A DNA stretch of 43,361 nucleotides. Origin: an uncultured Lachnospiraceae bacterium (GTDB lineage Bacteria > Bacillota > Clostridia > Lachnospirales > Lachnospiraceae). Of the stretch, positions 42,271 to 43,361 are shown piece after piece. Below the pieces are notes generated by a model. It made no database searches and had not been told where the DNA came from. It saw only the letters and a program-made list of their open reading frames with translations. Position numbers and translations under genes: made by a program. The stretch is taken from assembly GCA_934385475.1 (NCBI GenBank), contig CAKRPS010000021.1, positions 1 to 43,361 on the forward strand, written 5' to 3'. The stretch's first letter is position 1; every line of letters starts with the position of its first letter.

Positions 42271-43092
42271 ATGTCTTCTTATAAACTTATTGCCTTTGAT
42301 ATGGATGGCACTCTTTTAAATTACGAGAAAAAAATATCCGCTGAGACAGCCGAAGCCGTCAGAACAGCCATGCAGCAGGGAATTATCGTCGTTTTCAATA
42401 CCGGTCGCTGCATGGCAGAACTTCAGGAATACTTTCCAATCCTTGACGTTCCCTATGTCAATTCCGTAAGCGGGGCTCTCGTTCTTGATCGTCACCAGAA
42501 TCAGACTATCTACAACAATGCCCTGCCGGTAGACACGGTAACAAAAGTTCTCGAAACTGCGCGTCTGGAAGATACCATGATCCACCTTCTGATACAACAA
42601 TCCATCGTACAGAAGAATGCCATTCCCCGCATGGATCACTACCACATGGAAGTATATCGCAGCATGTATGAAAAGGTTACCAGTACGTGGAATAACCTTT
42701 TTGAGGAATACATGCGTGATCCCTTTCCTGTTCCTAAGGTAAATCTTTACCACACTTCAACAGAGGCAAGAGACCGCACACGTCAAAGGCTTGTAGAGCA
42801 GAGTCTGCCGATAGAAATCGTCAATGCTGAAAGCACTTCTTTGGAAATCTCTGCAAATGGAATTGATAAAGGCATTGGTCTGGAGAAACTCTGTGAATAT
42901 CTGCATCTTAACATGTCCCAGGTCGTTGTCGTAGGCGATGCAGACAATGATGCCGAAGCCATGAAAAAAGCCGGACTGGCGGTTGCCATGGGAAATGCCA
43001 ATGACCAGATAAAAAAACTGGCAGACGTTATCGTTTCCGACAATGACCATGACGGATGTAAGGAAGTTCTTGAGCGGTTTTTCTTTATTTAA
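42271..43092 (+). CDS. Cof-type HAD-superfamily phosphatase
   Basis: 273 aa. Motif I LIAFDMDGTLLN (Asp10 nucleophile, Asp12), motif II TGR in VVFNTGRCM, the C2 cap (about 85-185), motif III Lys in GIDKGIGLEKL, motif IV VVVGDADNDAEAMKKAG. Members act on sugar phosphates or small phosphorylated cofactors. Start ATG 42271 with AAAGGA upstream. An extended -10 (TGCTAAAAT, 42235-42243) may be its promoter. The 3' end overlaps the convergent gene by 8 bp. Confidence 0.9.
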   Translation: MSSYKLIAFDMDGTLLNYEKKISAETAEAVRTAMQQGIIVVFNTGRCMAELQEYFPILDVPYVNSVSGALVLDRHQNQTIYNNALPVDTVTKVLETARLEDTMIHLLIQQSIVQKNAIPRMDHYHMEVYRSMYEKVTSTWNNLFEEYMRDPFPVPKVNLYHTSTEARDRTRQRLVEQSLPIEIVNAESTSLEISANGIDKGIGLEKLCEYLHLNMSQVVVVGDADNDAEAMKKAGLAVAMGNANDQIKKLADVIVSDNDHDGCKEVLERFFFI

Positions 43093-43361
43093 ATCGCCCC
43101 CGAACTTCATCAATCATATTATAATCACATTCTGCTATAGCGCAGATATCTTCATCACTAAATCCCCGTTCCAGCATGTTTTGAATAACCGTCATGGTCT
43201 TATTCTTGGCACCTTCCACTTTGCCGGAGCTTCTACCTTGTGTAACCCCTTGAACTATCCCCTGTGATAATCCATTCTTCCGTTCTTCTTCTAATAATTC
43301 ACGCATTGCTTTACACATGTCAAACTCCTCCTTATCTTCCGTCTTATATACATAATTCATC
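43085..43361 (-). CDS. Rpn/PD-(D/E)XK nuclease-family transposase, C-terminal part
   Basis: Runs off the window end. The visible ~91 residues show a helical charged region (MCKAMRELLEEERKNG), a Gly/Gln-rich linker (GIVQGVTQGRSSGKVEG) and the end NMLERGFSDEDICAIAEC, which is the usual tail of Rpn-like nuclease/transposase proteins. The nuclease domain would lie outside the window. Confidence 0.7.
   Translation of the reverse strand, partial: MNYVYKTEDKEEFDMCKAMRELLEEERKNGLSQGIVQGVTQGRSSGKVEGAKNKTMTVIQNMLERGFSDEDICAIAECDYNMIDEVRGRFK

Overview
The window looks like a chromosomal segment of a spore-forming gut Firmicute, most likely a Lachnospiraceae member (Clostridia). The basis is the conserved sporulation/housekeeping block mazG - hup - rqcP - yabP - yabQ - divIC - spoIIE - tilS - hpt - ftsH, a proline T-box in front of an archaeal/eukaryotic-type ProRS, a PerR/reverse-rubrerythrin pair, acetate kinase and polysaccharide-active enzymes. 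Promoters are classic sigma-A type (several TTGACA-17-TATAAT-like sites), and many genes are bounded by clear intrinsic terminators.

Layout. 0-0.7 kb: start of an unknown minus-strand gene, a small hypothetical gene and tRNA-Gly(TCC). 0.9-2.5 kb: a lone ptsI on the plus strand. 2.5-6.1 kb (minus): T-box/proS, ackA and a small membrane-anchored protein. 6.0-9.6 kb (minus): an RluA-type pseudouridine synthase, a YtvI/AI-2E-type permease and an O-antigen-ligase-like membrane protein. 9.8-12.0 kb (minus): a histidine kinase followed by its OmpR-type regulator. 12.2-13.3 kb (plus): perR and a rubrerythrin with Fur/PerR-like boxes. 13.4-19.2 kb (minus): HAD phosphatase, transglutaminase-like protein, CPBP protease, DUF2812 protein with its PadR regulator (tandem palindromic operator), and a TrpB2-type tryptophan synthase beta chain. 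19.2-21.3 kb: a GH13 amylase. 21.6-29.6 kb: the ftsH-to-mazG block. 29.7-34.2 kb: PEGA-domain protein with a 30-bp tandem repeat, CotS-like kinase-fold protein, CCA-adding enzyme and a small protein. 34.3-37.9 kb: a GH3 beta-glucosidase and a divergent RlmI-like rRNA methyltransferase. 38.0-41.4 kb: an AT-rich accessory stretch with a DUF4143 ATPase, an SdpI-like protein, three decayed gene remnants and an XRE-like protein. 41.6-43.4 kb: PspC-like protein, small membrane protein, Cof-type HAD phosphatase and the 3' end of an Rpn-type nuclease/transposase.

Most unusual signal: a family of short repeated sequences placed exactly at the 5' ends of otherwise unrelated genes. Module A (TGTTATGGCGACGAGGAAA on the coding strand) occurs four times, in front of the small hypothetical gene, twice in tandem before proS, and before the ytvI-like gene. 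Three of these four copies abut the U-tract of an intrinsic terminator. Module B is about 58 bp with two hairpins and runs into the ribosome-binding site. It occurs before spoIIE and pspC, and its last 21 bases occur before the hypothetical gene, which carries both modules. The modules inflate naive start-codon calls (for example by 70 residues in ProRS). They look like dispersed 5'-UTR cassettes rather than protein-coding sequence. I do not know a described family that matches. SpoIIE is also unusual because it lacks its polytopic membrane domain and is preceded by one of these modules.
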